From positions 124,001 to 188,000 of the forward strand of contig NZ_BPQD01000003.1 of the NCBI RefSeq assembly GCF_022179065.1: a stretch of DNA of 64,000 nt, in the 5' to 3' direction. The notes below the pieces were generated by a model. That model was given only the letters and a program-made list of their open reading frames with translations, was not told where the DNA came from and searched no databases. Positions 51,007 through 59,758 of the stretch are shown here, in pieces. How positions within the stretch are numbered: position 1 is the stretch's first letter; every line of letters starts with the position of its first letter. Source of the stretch: Methylobacterium adhaesivum. GTDB lineage: Bacteria > Pseudomonadota > Alphaproteobacteria > Rhizobiales > Beijerinckiaceae. The translations under genes and the position numbers were made by a program.

Positions 51007-52107
51007 TCAGGTCCAGTAGAGGATCCTGGCGGCCGGCAGATGCCTTTGCAGCATGTCCTGGAGCGATGCGCGAAGGGAGCGCATCGTCTCGATGGGATAA
51101 ACGAACTTCGTCGAACCGAACTTCGTCAGTTTCCGGGTGCGGGCCGCCTCGTCGAGGTCGAGGTCGCTGCCGGGGTACCAACCCTGCAGCACGGTCTTCG
51201 AGGCGGGCGTGAACCGGTGGGTGATGAGTTCCGCCGTCAGATCGAGGTCGGGAATGCCCGCCAGGGACGCGGCGGCGCGGGCGAAGAGATCGTCGTAGCC
51301 TGCGGGCGAGTCGGCGAAGGGTTGGATCGGCGCCACCGTGAGCCCGACCCGGTATCCGTCGCGAGCCAAGCGTCCGAGGGCGTCGAGGCGGGCCTGGAGC
51401 GGGCTCGTGCCCCCCTCGTAGCGGATCAGGGCTTCTGCGTTGACCGACATGCGCACCCTCACCCGCCGGCCATGCGGCAGGCCGATCAGGGATGACACGT
51501 CGCCGAACTTGCTGGTGAAGCGCAGCTGCACCGGGGCGTCCCAGCGCCCGAAGAACCGCACGGCTTCCGATAGGCTGCCCGTCACATGCTCGATGCCGAG
51601 GGGATCGGCATAGCACGAGGCCTCGAAGGTGGTGCCCTCGTGCGCCCGCTCCGGGGAGGCCGAGGTGACGCTGCCGCCGCCGAGATGCTCGGGCAGGACG
51701 GCGAGGATCTCGTCCACGTTCGCGTAGGCCCGCGTGATCGGCGGCCCCGCAAGCGAGCCCGCGAGATAACAGTACTGGCAATGGGCGTGGCAGCCCTCGG
51801 CGAGGTCGAAGCGCCAGTCGGCCGAGGGCGGGATCGGCTGCAGTCGGCGCTTGCTCGGCGGCGCCACCACCACCGCGAGGGTCGCCTTGGCGGCACGATA
51901 GGCGGCGCGCGGGTCAAGATCCTTCGGCAGGTTCAGGCGATCGCCGGCCAGTTCCACGACCTCGGCGCCGAGGGCGGCCGCGCGCTCGGCCATCGCACGC
52001 CCATGACCGAATCCCCGCGCCGCCCGGGTGATGAGCACCTGGCGGGGACGCCACAGGCAGGACCGGGGGGCTGCGGGGGCGGACAGCGGTGACGGGGATG
52101 AGGCCAT
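51007..52107 (-). CDS. spore-photoproduct-lyase-like radical SAM protein
   Basis: A 366-residue protein. The [4Fe-4S] radical SAM motif CxxxCxxC is CHAHCQYC (about residues 106-113), preceded by RRLQPIPPSADWRFDLAEG. Other SplB-like parts are FEASCYADPLGIEHVTGSLS, LRFTSKFGDVSSLIGLPHG, RVRMSVNAEALIRYEGGTSP, and the C-terminal KFGSTKFVYPIETMRSLRAS. SplB repairs the spore photoproduct (a UV thymine adduct) in Bacillus. Non-spore-formers carry homologues whose substrate is untested, probably also DNA repair. It is divergent from dinB with the SOS box between them. Confidence 0.88.
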   Translation of the reverse strand: MASSPSPLSAPAAPRSCLWRPRQVLITRAARGFGHGRAMAERAAALGAEVVELAGDRLNLPKDLDPRAAYRAAKATLAVVVAPPSKRRLQPIPPSADWRFDLAEGCHAHCQYCYLAGSLAGPPITRAYANVDEILAVLPEHLGGGSVTSASPERAHEGTTFEASCYADPLGIEHVTGSLSEAVRFFGRWDAPVQLRFTSKFGDVSSLIGLPHGRRVRVRMSVNAEALIRYEGGTSPLQARLDALGRLARDGYRVGLTVAPIQPFADSPAGYDDLFARAAASLAGIPDLDLTAELITHRFTPASKTVLQGWYPGSDLDLDEAARTRKLTKFGSTKFVYPIETMRSLRASLQDMLQRHLPAARILYWT

Positions 52108-52338
52108 GGGGCGGCGCCTGTTGGAGGGGTCGTCACGGAAGGGCGCGGTCTTGAGGCCGGAGGTTCCCTGGACAACGCCGGTCTGGGGCGCGGGTGCCGC
52201 CCGCTCGCTGAGCGAAACCGCCGCGCCCGTTCCCAGCCGGTCTGCCCGGATGCGGCGCGGGGAAATGGGGACGGACGAATCCCGGACGGGATGGGGCGAC
52301 GGGTGATCTTGACCGCCGCGGCGCGATCCTCAAGAACG

Positions 52339-52353
52339 GAACAAAGATCGAAC
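52339..52353. promoter_or_regulatory. LexA (SOS) box before dinB
   Basis: GAAC-AAAGATC-GAAC is an exact match to the alphaproteobacterial LexA site GAAC-N7-GAAC (equivalently GTTC-N7-GTTC). It lies 31-45 bases before the ATG of dinB and 232 bases from the divergent SplB-like gene. LexA repression of dinB is the expected effect. Confidence 0.85.
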
Positions 52354-52383
52354 GAAGCGCCGCGCCCAGGGTGCGAGGCCAGG

Positions 52384-53490
52384 ATGCCGAACGACGCCGC
52401 GACCACGACCGGGGCCGCCACGCCCGTCCGCAAGATCATCCACATCGACATGGATGCGTTCTACGCATCGGTCGAACAGCGCGACGATCCGAGCCTGCGC
52501 GGGCGGCCCCTCGCCGTCGGCGGCTCGCGCGAGCGCGGCGTCGTCGCGGCGGCGAGCTACGAGGCGCGGGTGTTCGGCGTGCGCTCGGCCATGCCGTCGG
52601 TCACGGCCCGCCGGCTCTGCCCCGACCTCGTCTTCGTCAAGCCGCGCTTCGAGGTCTACAAGGCGGTCTCGGCCGAGATCCAGGCGGTGTTCGCCGAACA
52701 CACGCCCATCATTGAACCGCTCTCCCTCGACGAGGCCTATCTCGACGTCACGGAGAATCTGAAGGGCTTCACCACCGCCACCGAGGTCGCCCGCGCCATC
52801 CGGGCCGAGATCCTGGCCCGCACCGGCCTCGTCGCCTCGGCGGGGGTGTCCTACAACAAATTCCTCGCCAAGGTCGCCTCCGACTACCGTAAGCCCGACG
52901 CCCTGTTCGTCATCACCCCGGCCATGGGGCCGGCCTTCGTCGAGGCCCTGCCCATCGGGCGCTTCCATGGCGTCGGCCCGGTCACTGAAGCCAAGATGAA
53001 GCGCCTCGGGATCCTAACGGGCGGCGACCTCAGGGCCCGGTCCCTTGCCGAGTTGCAGGCCGCCTTCGGCAGTTCGGCGGGCTACTACCACGCCGTCTGC
53101 CGCGGGATCGACGAGCGGCCCGTGCGGGCACACCGCATCCGCAAGTCGGTGGGGGCGGAGAATACATTTTCCGACGACACGACGGAGTTCGCCGTTCTGG
53201 TGGAACGGCTGCAGCCCATCCTCGACAAGGTCTGGGCAGCCTGCGCGAGCAAGGGCGTCGCCGGCCGCACCGTAACCCTGAAGGTGAAGTTCTCGGATTT
53301 CGAGCAGATCACCCGGGCGCGTTCCCTCGCCACCCCCGTCGGCAGCCGGGATGCTCTCGCGCAGATCAGCCTCGGCCTGCTGCGCGACGTGTTTCCCCTG
53401 CGGCGCAGCGTGCGCCTCATCGGCGTGTCGCTCTCGGGCCTTCAGCACGGGGCGGCCGAGGCGCCGCGCCAGCTCGGCCTTGCGGTCTGA
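52384..53490 (+). CDS. dinB: DNA polymerase IV (DinB)
   Basis: A 368-residue Y-family polymerase. Catalytic motifs: KIIHIDMDAFYASVEQRDDP near the N-terminus and PLSLDEAYLDVTENLKGF with the two acidic residues. Also GVSYNKFLAKVASDYRKPDA and the fidelity-linker VGPVTEAKMKRLGI, then the little-finger domain with KVKFSDFEQITRARSLATPV. It performs error-prone translesion synthesis. ATG at 52384 with a GAGG site is chosen over the upstream frame. It is under an SOS box and followed by two hairpin repeats. Confidence 0.93.
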   Translation: MPNDAATTTGAATPVRKIIHIDMDAFYASVEQRDDPSLRGRPLAVGGSRERGVVAAASYEARVFGVRSAMPSVTARRLCPDLVFVKPRFEVYKAVSAEIQAVFAEHTPIIEPLSLDEAYLDVTENLKGFTTATEVARAIRAEILARTGLVASAGVSYNKFLAKVASDYRKPDALFVITPAMGPAFVEALPIGRFHGVGPVTEAKMKRLGILTGGDLRARSLAELQAAFGSSAGYYHAVCRGIDERPVRAHRIRKSVGAENTFSDDTTEFAVLVERLQPILDKVWAACASKGVAGRTVTLKVKFSDFEQITRARSLATPVGSRDALAQISLGLLRDVFPLRRSVRLIGVSLSGLQHGAAEAPRQLGLAV

Positions 53491-53600
53491 AGCATCGTCC
53501 CGAAGAGTGGCCGCCGGCTTTCGGGAAAAGCCGATGCGAAAGCAGGAACTTCGAAGCATCGTCCCGAAAGGTGGCCTCCGGCTTTCGGGGCGGACGATGC
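53489..53600. repeat. two tandem REP-like hairpin repeats
   Basis: Two near-identical copies about 37 bases long, at 53489-53525 and 53553-53590, both beginning GAAGCATCGTCCCGAA and ending CTTTCGG. Copy 2 can fold as a hairpin from 53556 to 53600 (GCATCGTCC pairing with GGACGATGC, then CGAAAG with CTTTCG). Their palindromic and intergenic nature suggests REP-type mobile repeats; they may also end dinB transcription. Confidence 0.75.
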
Positions 53601-53617
53601 TCCGGCCGGAGCCGGGA

Positions 53618-54505
53618 TCACGGGTCGGGATAGGCCGAGCCGTCCTCGGCCGTGGCGGGCGCCCCGATATACCGGCTGTGCTCCGGGACAGCGACCCGCT
53701 CGAAGTCGCGGGCGAGGACCTGGAGGGCGTCGCGCAGGGCCGCGCCTTCGAGAGGCCGCCCGTGGCCGGTGATCGCCCGCTCCGGCTCGAGGGCGGCGAG
53801 GGTCTTCACGGAAGCATGGGCGGCGGGCCAATCGACGGTGAAGTACATCGGCGGTCCGTGCAGCTCCGGCTCCTGCACGGCGACGGCATAGGCCGATTCC
53901 TGCGCGGTGGTCACGAAAGCGTCGCCAGCGATGAGGCTGCGATCCGCCTCGCGCCACAGGGCGACCTGGCCGACGGAATGACCCGGGACGTGGATCCAGC
54001 GCCAGCCCGGCATGGGCGGGACCGCGCCGTCCTCCGGCAGCGTCTTCAGCCAGTCCGAGACATCGACGGGCGCACGCGGGTAGAGGGGCGAGAGACGCGC
54101 CATGAGACCGCCGCCAACCTCGGGGGCCGGCTTCGGATAGGCGGCGGAGCCGTCGAGGTAGGGGCGCTCCAGGGCATGGGCCCAGACCGGCACCTCCCAG
54201 AGTTGCGCCAGATCGCGAAGGGCGCCGACATGGTCGAAATGGCCGTGCGTGAGCACGATGGCGGCGGGCCGCGCCCCCTCGCCGAAGCGCCGGGCCGCCG
54301 CCGTCACGATGGCCGCCTTCGATCCGACGATGCCGGTATCGACGAGCACCCACCCGCGATCGCCCGCGCCGGGAGGGCCGTAGAACACGACGTTCACGAT
54401 GGCGTGGCGCTGGTAGGCGAGGTCTTGGGTCACCGCGTGGGTGCCGTCCTCGCACAAAGGCGTCTCGATCACGGCCTCCGGTGCCACCGGAATCTGCTGG
54501 GACAT
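53618..54505 (-). CDS. MBL-fold metallo-hydrolase
   Basis: A 295-residue metallo-beta-lactamase fold protein. The metal-binding motif is THGHFDHVG (HxHxDH) at about residues 86-94. Further metal ligands lie in WIHVPGHSVGQVALW and the GDAF segment, and in ITGHGRP near the C-terminus. No signal peptide is seen. Its substrate is unknown; related proteins include lactonases, glyoxalases and esterases. It is convergent with dinB, with the REP-like hairpins between the stops. Confidence 0.85.
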   Translation of the reverse strand: MSQQIPVAPEAVIETPLCEDGTHAVTQDLAYQRHAIVNVVFYGPPGAGDRGWVLVDTGIVGSKAAIVTAAARRFGEGARPAAIVLTHGHFDHVGALRDLAQLWEVPVWAHALERPYLDGSAAYPKPAPEVGGGLMARLSPLYPRAPVDVSDWLKTLPEDGAVPPMPGWRWIHVPGHSVGQVALWREADRSLIAGDAFVTTAQESAYAVAVQEPELHGPPMYFTVDWPAAHASVKTLAALEPERAITGHGRPLEGAALRDALQVLARDFERVAVPEHSRYIGAPATAEDGSAYPDP

Positions 54506-54749
54506 GGGCGTGATCTCCGAAGTCTTCGCGTCGGATCGTTGTGGTCCGGCCGCTTGCCGCGTCGCTCAGAATAGTCCTGCCCGTGAAATTCGTTCCGGCA
54601 GAGAGGATTTTCTGGGATTGAGCTTCGCGGCTACAAATTGATCTATGATAAAGGGCCGGATTTTTGCCGTGCTCGCGGGATCGAGAGGGATCGGGTGTGG
54701 TTGATCTGCGTGTCCCAGCCAAGTGCTGGCTTTCCGGGGAGGCACGAGC

Positions 54750-54926
54750 ATGACCCAGTCGCGACCAGCCTTCGTGGACCCGGTCGAGGAGGGCGCCCAG
54801 GCCCGCATCCACGGACGCCCCAAGGATGCCTGCCCGTATCCCGCCGGCAGCGAGGAGCGCGCCGCCTGGATGGAAGGTTACGATGGGCTGCCGCGTGACG
54901 AGGCGTCGGCTGCGACGGAGCGCTGA
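54750..54926 (+). CDS. Rmf-like mini protein
   Basis: A 58-residue protein with the phrase GRPKDACPYPAGSEERAAWM, then EGYDGLPRDE, which resembles ribosome modulation factor and the related CrpP small protein fold (ACPYxxxSxxRxxWxxGY). Rmf dimerises 70S ribosomes into hibernating 100S particles. ATG at 54750 has GGGGAGG seven bases upstream. Alphaproteobacteria normally hibernate ribosomes with HPF, so an Rmf-like peptide here is notable; function is only inferred from resemblance. Confidence 0.75.
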   Translation: MTQSRPAFVDPVEEGAQARIHGRPKDACPYPAGSEERAAWMEGYDGLPRDEASAATER

Positions 54927-54933
54927 GCGCGGC

Positions 54934-55818
54934 CTACGCGCTGACGCCGGCCAGGATGGCGGGAAGTTCCCCCGGAATCTCGCGGGCGAGGTAGCCGATC
55001 CCGCCGTGGCGGCGGCCGAGGCGGCGCCCCGCTTCGCCATGCGCGTAGACGCTCCAGAGCGCCGCCGTCTCGGGGGCGGCCCCACGGGCGAGGAGCCCGA
55101 CCATGATACCCGCGAGGGTGTCCCCCGATCCCGAGATCGCGAGGCCGACATGGCCGGCTTCGTAGCACCAGGCGCGCCCGTCGGGCGTGACGATATGGGT
55201 CCGGCTGCCCTTCATCACCGTCACCGTGCCGAACCGCTCGGAGGCTTGCCGGGCCGCCGCGAGGGGATCGGCCTCGATGGCCTCGCGGTCCTGGCCGAGG
55301 AGCTGGGCCATCTCGCCGGCATGGGGGGTGAGGACCGCCGGGCTGGCGCGCATCCGGGTCAGGCCGGGATCGGCGCGCACGGCGATGAGGGAGCCCGCAT
55401 CGAGAACGAGGGCGGCCTGCGCGGCGCCCCGCACCAGGGCCGTGACCACGGCCTGGGTCTCTGCGTCCTCGATCATGCCGGGACCCGCCAGGACGGCGTC
55501 GCTGGAGCCGGCCCGTAGGGCGAGGCCGTCGGCCCCGGCCCTGTCGATGTTGCCGTCCTCCGTTTGGGGCAGGCCGATCACCAGCGCCTCCGGTACGGCG
55601 ATCCCGAGGGGGATCGCGAGATCCCGGCACACCGCGAGCTGCAGCTTGCCCGTGCCCGCCCGTAGGGCCGCGTTGGCGGAGAGCAGGACGGCCCCGGGCA
55701 GGCCGGTGCAGCCCGCCACCACGAGCACGCGCCCGCGACCGTCCTTGCTGTCGCCGCCCGGAGCGGGGAGCGCCATCGCGCGGAGCAACTGCTCGGTGAC
55801 GGGCGTGACGGTGCTCAT
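54934..55818 (-). CDS. nnrD: ADP-dependent NAD(P)H-hydrate dehydratase
   Basis: A 294-residue ribokinase-fold enzyme of the YjeF C-terminal (NnrD) family. GRVLVVAGCTGLPGAVLLSA at the N-terminus, then VTVMKGSRTHIVTPDGRAWC and the catalytic loop region AISGSGDTLAGIMVGLLARG with the conserved GSGD. It repairs damaged (hydrated) NADH and NADPH using ADP. The epimerase half (NnrE/YjeF N) is not fused, unlike in E. coli YjeF. It ends 8 bases after the stop of the convergent Rmf-like gene. Confidence 0.9.
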   Translation of the reverse strand: MSTVTPVTEQLLRAMALPAPGGDSKDGRGRVLVVAGCTGLPGAVLLSANAALRAGTGKLQLAVCRDLAIPLGIAVPEALVIGLPQTEDGNIDRAGADGLALRAGSSDAVLAGPGMIEDAETQAVVTALVRGAAQAALVLDAGSLIAVRADPGLTRMRASPAVLTPHAGEMAQLLGQDREAIEADPLAAARQASERFGTVTVMKGSRTHIVTPDGRAWCYEAGHVGLAISGSGDTLAGIMVGLLARGAAPETAALWSVYAHGEAGRRLGRRHGGIGYLAREIPGELPAILAGVSA

Positions 55819-55827
55819 GGGAGGTCC

Positions 55828-56676
55828 CTATCGCGTCCCGCCGCGATGCGGGACCGGCTCGGCGGCGTCGTTGGCGTCGCGTTCGGAGGTAACGGCGGTG
55901 CCCTCTGCCTCAAGGGGTGCGACGAAGTTGTAGCGCACGAGGTCGAGGCCGCTTCCCGGCGAGGCATCCGCCGAGAACGCGTATTCGGTCACCCCGCAAT
56001 TCGCCACGTCGCCCTCGGCGTCGATGGCGAGGATCTCGGCCTCGGTCATGTCCTCGAGCAGATAGCGCAGGCACAGGACGACGACCTGATGCGCGACGAT
56101 GAGGACGCGCCGGTCGTCATGGTGGAGCGAGATCGTATCGAGGGCGCTGCGCAGGCGTAGGATCACGTCGCACCAGCTCTCGCCGCCGGGGGGACGATGG
56201 TAGAACTTGCCGAGATCGGTGCGCAGGGCGGCCTGCTCGGGATGAAACCGTTCGATCCCGGCCCGCGTCAGGCGGTCGAGGATGCCGAACTCCTTTTCGC
56301 GCAGGCGCTCGTCCAGGAGGAGCGGCAGGGCTTCCGGAGCGAGGCCGCCCGTGCGCCGGATCGCCCGCGCGGTCTCGACCGCGCGGCGGTAGGGCGAGGC
56401 GAGCAGCAGGTTCGGTCGCTCCCCTTTGGGCATGGCCGCGAACCAGTGCCCGAGGGCCTGGGCCTGCCGGTGGCCGAGGGCACTCAAGGGAACGTCGACG
56501 TCCCGCTCGGGGATGTCGATCCGCGCCGCACCCGCTGCCTGCGCGGCATCCCGGGCGACGTTGCCGGCACTCTCGCCATGGCGGACGATCCAGAGGCGGA
56601 GGGGATGTCTTTGCGGCACGAAGGACTCCAGATGCCCGAGCGGTACGACGGGGCGCAACGCCCCGCGGAGGCCCAC
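55828..56676 (-). CDS. histidine phosphatase family protein
   Basis: A 282-residue phosphoglycerate-mutase-like phosphatase. The RHG motif is LWIVRHGESAGNVARDA (about residues 27-43), with a second conserved patch PYRRAVETARAI and the C-terminal catalytic His in VLIVAHQVVVLCLRYLL. The substrate is unknown (phosphosugars and phosphoproteins are typical of the superfamily). Start at 56676 or a GTG 19 codons later (56619) that gives a more usual distance to the RHG motif. It ends 10 bases before nnrD on the same strand, so the two are co-transcribed. Confidence 0.82.
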   Translation of the reverse strand: MGLRGALRPVVPLGHLESFVPQRHPLRLWIVRHGESAGNVARDAAQAAGAARIDIPERDVDVPLSALGHRQAQALGHWFAAMPKGERPNLLLASPYRRAVETARAIRRTGGLAPEALPLLLDERLREKEFGILDRLTRAGIERFHPEQAALRTDLGKFYHRPPGGESWCDVILRLRSALDTISLHHDDRRVLIVAHQVVVLCLRYLLEDMTEAEILAIDAEGDVANCGVTEYAFSADASPGSGLDLVRYNFVAPLEAEGTAVTSERDANDAAEPVPHRGGTR

Positions 56677-56930
56677 GTTCCGGTCACGGCGTCACCCGGC
56701 CGGGCCGGCGAGGCAATCGACGCCCCCTCCCCGTGGTGACATTGCGGTCCTGCTGACGGCCGTCATGAAGCAAAAGCGATGCAGCATCATGCGGCGCGGC
56801 GTTTTCGTCGGCTGCCCGAAAGATGCGCAACAGGATGCGGCGACCGGCGTTGATTCCAGAATAGCGGGCGAGGGCGAATGATCGTCCCGACGACTTTGTC
56901 GAGCCCGAATCATCGTGAGGAATTCAAAAC

Positions 56931-57440
56931 ATGACCATTGGTGCGCGTGAGATTTACGTAACGGCCCTGAAGAATACGCATGCCCTCGAGCTGCAGGCGC
57001 TGCAGATCATGGAGCGGCAGGTCGAGCGCCTGGAGAATTATCCCGAGATGGCGGCAGCCCTGAGGGCGCATATCGCCGAAACCCATGGCCAGCGCGACCG
57101 CCTCGAGGAGGCCCTCGCTTCGCTTGCGGAGAGCCCGTCGGCTCTGAAGGAGGGGTTCCTCGGCTTCGTCGGCAACATGATGGCCTTGGCCCATGTCCCG
57201 GCTCAGGACGAGGTCCTCAAGAACGCATTCGCGAACCAGGCCTTCGAGAACTTCGAGATCGCCGCCTACCGGTCCCTCCTCACCATCGGAGAGGCGGCGG
57301 GCCAAAGTGCGCATGCGACCGCCTTCACCCAGTCGCTGCGCGAGGAGGAGACCATGGCCAAGACCGTGGCCGATCTCGTCGTCCCAACGACGCAGCGCTA
57401 CCTCACGCTGACCCTGAGCGGCGGCACCGCGAGCCACTGA
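56931..57440 (+). CDS. DUF892 ferritin-like protein (YciE/YciF family)
   Basis: A 169-residue four-helix protein: EIYVTALKNTHALELQALQI, then MERQVERLENYPEMAAALRA and HIAETHGQRDRLEEALASLA in helices 1-2, and NFEIAAYRSLLTIGEAAGQS in helix 3. The Glu/His ligands of a di-iron site are present in the expected helices. YciE/YciF-like proteins respond to stress such as osmotic shock. The ATG at 56931 has GAGG at about ten bases. Monocistronic. Confidence 0.87.
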   Translation: MTIGAREIYVTALKNTHALELQALQIMERQVERLENYPEMAAALRAHIAETHGQRDRLEEALASLAESPSALKEGFLGFVGNMMALAHVPAQDEVLKNAFANQAFENFEIAAYRSLLTIGEAAGQSAHATAFTQSLREEETMAKTVADLVVPTTQRYLTLTLSGGTASH

Positions 57441-57733
57441 TATCGGTTTCGGACGGTCACTTCGGGCTCTGCCTCGCAACGGCGTCACGAAACTGACCCA
57501 GTGGAAGTCGGAGGAGGCTTGGGCCGACCCCCGCGCTTCCCATTTCGGGAAACGCCGCCCAGGCACCCTTACGGCGGCGCTAACCCAGCGGCGGTAGTCT
57601 TTCCGTCGAGCCAAGTTGCGTATCGGCTCGTATCGCGTGGGCACGATCGCTCCGCCAGCCCGTGACAGAATCGGGCGGCAGGGTGGTCGTACCCCGCGTC
57701 TTCGGCGTGATCAGCCTCGGGACCCCGCGGCGG
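57441..57733. other. intergenic region, no gene recognised
   Basis: 293 bases between the DUF892 gene and the convergent hydrolase gene. I see no terminator with a T-run and no RNA gene. Open frames here are antisense to, or out of frame with, the neighbouring genes. Confidence 0.45.
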
Positions 57734-58630
57734 CTACGGCAGACGACCGGCCAGTCGATCCACGGCGGCCGCCACCGTATCCTGATGAAAATGATGGAGC
57801 ATGTGGCCAGCGCCCGGCACCCAGTCGAAGCGGGCCTGCGGGATCGCCCGGGCCGCAAGCGCCCCCTGCAGCGCGTTGTTGACCACGAGGTCGGCGGTTC
57901 CGCCGAGGATGCCGACCGGCACCGTGCAACGGGTATAGGACAGGGCGGCGCGGCTCAGGGCCGGCCAGACGCTCAAGGCATCCTCGCCCTCCGCGATCAT
58001 CCGTTCCGGGCCGCTGGCGAGGGCGAACGGGAAGCTCTTGGCGACGGCCTCCGGCATGATCTGCGGCAGGAAGATCGCGCGCCACAGCAGCGGCAGCAGG
58101 GTGGGGTCGCTGGTTCCGGCGAGCAAGGGGCCGATCATCTCCCCGAGACCGGGGGTGAAGCGCGGTCCGAACAGGATCTGTTCGAGACGAATCTCGGGAA
58201 AGCACAGGGGTGCGAGGGCGAGGAGGCCCGCCGTCTCTTCGGGAAACAGCAGGCCGTAGCAGAGCGCGACGGTTCCGCCGAAGGAGTGGCCGATCACGAT
58301 GGGGCGTTCGATTCCGAGGCTCTGCAGCGCCTCGTGGATCAGCGTCGCCTGGCGCCATGGCGAGGCATCGACGAGGCGGTGCCGCGCGCTCAGGCCATGG
58401 CCCGGGCGATCCACCGCGATGACGCGGTGATGCCGCGACAGGCGGGGCTCGAGGGCGAGCCACATGTCTTCGAGGGCGAGCAATGTCCCGTGGATGAGCA
58501 CGAGGGGCGGCCCCTCGCCCGCTTCGGCATAGGCGAGGGAGCGCCCCTCACCCAGGGAGACGGAACGGCGGGGCACGGTCGGATCCGCCATGCGGTCGAG
58601 GGCCAGGGGAAGCGAGGCGATCCGGCTCAT
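57734..58630 (-). CDS. alpha/beta-fold hydrolase
   Basis: A 298-residue alpha/beta hydrolase. The oxyanion-hole region is LVLIHGTLLALEDMW, the nucleophile elbow is GHSFGGTVALCYG (Ser in GxSxG), the acid lies in ILGGTADLVV, and the catalytic His is in PGAGHMLHHFHQ. Substrate unknown. Its ATG is one base after the stop of the upstream SDR gene, so the two are translated together and may act in one pathway. Confidence 0.87.
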   Translation of the reverse strand: MSRIASLPLALDRMADPTVPRRSVSLGEGRSLAYAEAGEGPPLVLIHGTLLALEDMWLALEPRLSRHHRVIAVDRPGHGLSARHRLVDASPWRQATLIHEALQSLGIERPIVIGHSFGGTVALCYGLLFPEETAGLLALAPLCFPEIRLEQILFGPRFTPGLGEMIGPLLAGTSDPTLLPLLWRAIFLPQIMPEAVAKSFPFALASGPERMIAEGEDALSVWPALSRAALSYTRCTVPVGILGGTADLVVNNALQGALAARAIPQARFDWVPGAGHMLHHFHQDTVAAAVDRLAGRLP

Positions 58631-58631
58631 C

Positions 58632-59645
58632 TCAGGAACGCCGGCCCCTCGGGCGCGGCGCCAGCAGCGCCGTCGCGGCCAAGCCCAACCCGACGGCGCC
58701 GGTCACGAGGGCGAGGGGATGCAGGCTGGCGCGGGTATAGGCGCTGGTCCGCATAACGTAGCCTGGCTGGTCTCCCCTGGTATGGCCGGTCTCGTCCTGC
58801 TCCGGGCCGTGCAGGCTTCCCTCCGGCCGGCGCGGCCGGCCGGGCCGCTTCTGCATGGCGACGATGGCCGGGGCGAGGAGATCGAAGGCCCCCGGCGCGA
58901 ACTCCTTGGTCGCGGCGAAGACCTTGCCGGCGCCGCCGACGAAGACGTCGCGCTGCGGATGGACCGCGCAGTGCAGGATCGCGTGGGCGACCTCCTCCGG
59001 CGGATAGACCGGCGGCGGCAGCATCGGCTCCCGGTCCATGTAGTTGCGGGCGCGGCGCGGCAGCGGCGTGTCGATGGAGGTCGGCTTGATCAGGCTGACC
59101 GAAACCGGGGCGCCTTCGTGGCGCAACTCCATCCGCAGGGCGTCGGTGAACCCCTTCACGGCGTGTTTGCTCGCCGAGTACATGCCCTGGAACGGGAAGG
59201 CGAGGTCGGAGGCGACGCTGCCGACGTTCACGAGGGCGCCCCCGCGCCGGGCGAGGTGCTCGACGGCGACGAGGGACCCATAGATCGTACCCCAGAGGTT
59301 CGTCTGCACCAGCCGGGCATGATCCGCGTCGGAGACCTTCCGCAGGGGGCCGTAGATGGTCACGCCCGCGACATTCACCCAGGTATCGAACCCTCCGAAG
59401 GCGGCGATGGCCTTTTCGGCGATGGTCTCGACCTCGGCCCGCACGCCGACATCGGCCACCACGGCGATCGCCCGGCCTCCGCTCGCTTCGATCTCCGCCA
59501 CAATGGCGTCGAGGGCCGCGCCGCTGCGGGCCGCGAGGACCACGCGTGCGCCGTTCTTCGCGGCCATGCGGGCCGTGGCGAGGCCGATCCCCGAGGAGGC
59601 CCCCGTGACGACGATCGTCTGCTCGTTGAGGGCTTTGTGTTTCAT
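58632..59645 (-). CDS. SDR family oxidoreductase
   Basis: A 337-residue classical short-chain dehydrogenase with a C-terminal extension. The NAD(P) motif is VVTGASSGIGLATARMA (TGxxxGIG), then NVAGV, and the catalytic Ser and YxxxK are in NVGSVASDLAFPFQGMYSAS plus the next residues KHAVK. A C-terminal hydrophobic segment (ALVTGAVGLGLAATALLA) may anchor it to the membrane, which is unusual for the family. Coupled to the alpha/beta hydrolase gene, one base away. Confidence 0.88.
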   Translation of the reverse strand: MKHKALNEQTIVVTGASSGIGLATARMAAKNGARVVLAARSGAALDAIVAEIEASGGRAIAVVADVGVRAEVETIAEKAIAAFGGFDTWVNVAGVTIYGPLRKVSDADHARLVQTNLWGTIYGSLVAVEHLARRGGALVNVGSVASDLAFPFQGMYSASKHAVKGFTDALRMELRHEGAPVSVSLIKPTSIDTPLPRRARNYMDREPMLPPPVYPPEEVAHAILHCAVHPQRDVFVGGAGKVFAATKEFAPGAFDLLAPAIVAMQKRPGRPRRPEGSLHGPEQDETGHTRGDQPGYVMRTSAYTRASLHPLALVTGAVGLGLAATALLAPRPRGRRS

Positions 59646-59758
59646 GGGATCCTCCGGGCCGGGCGTGAAGATCCCTGCGCGTCGGGGAGCCTACGCATGG
59701 GCGGCGAGGGCGTTGCACAATGAGGTGGCCTGCGCGCAATTCACGCGCATGGGACCGG

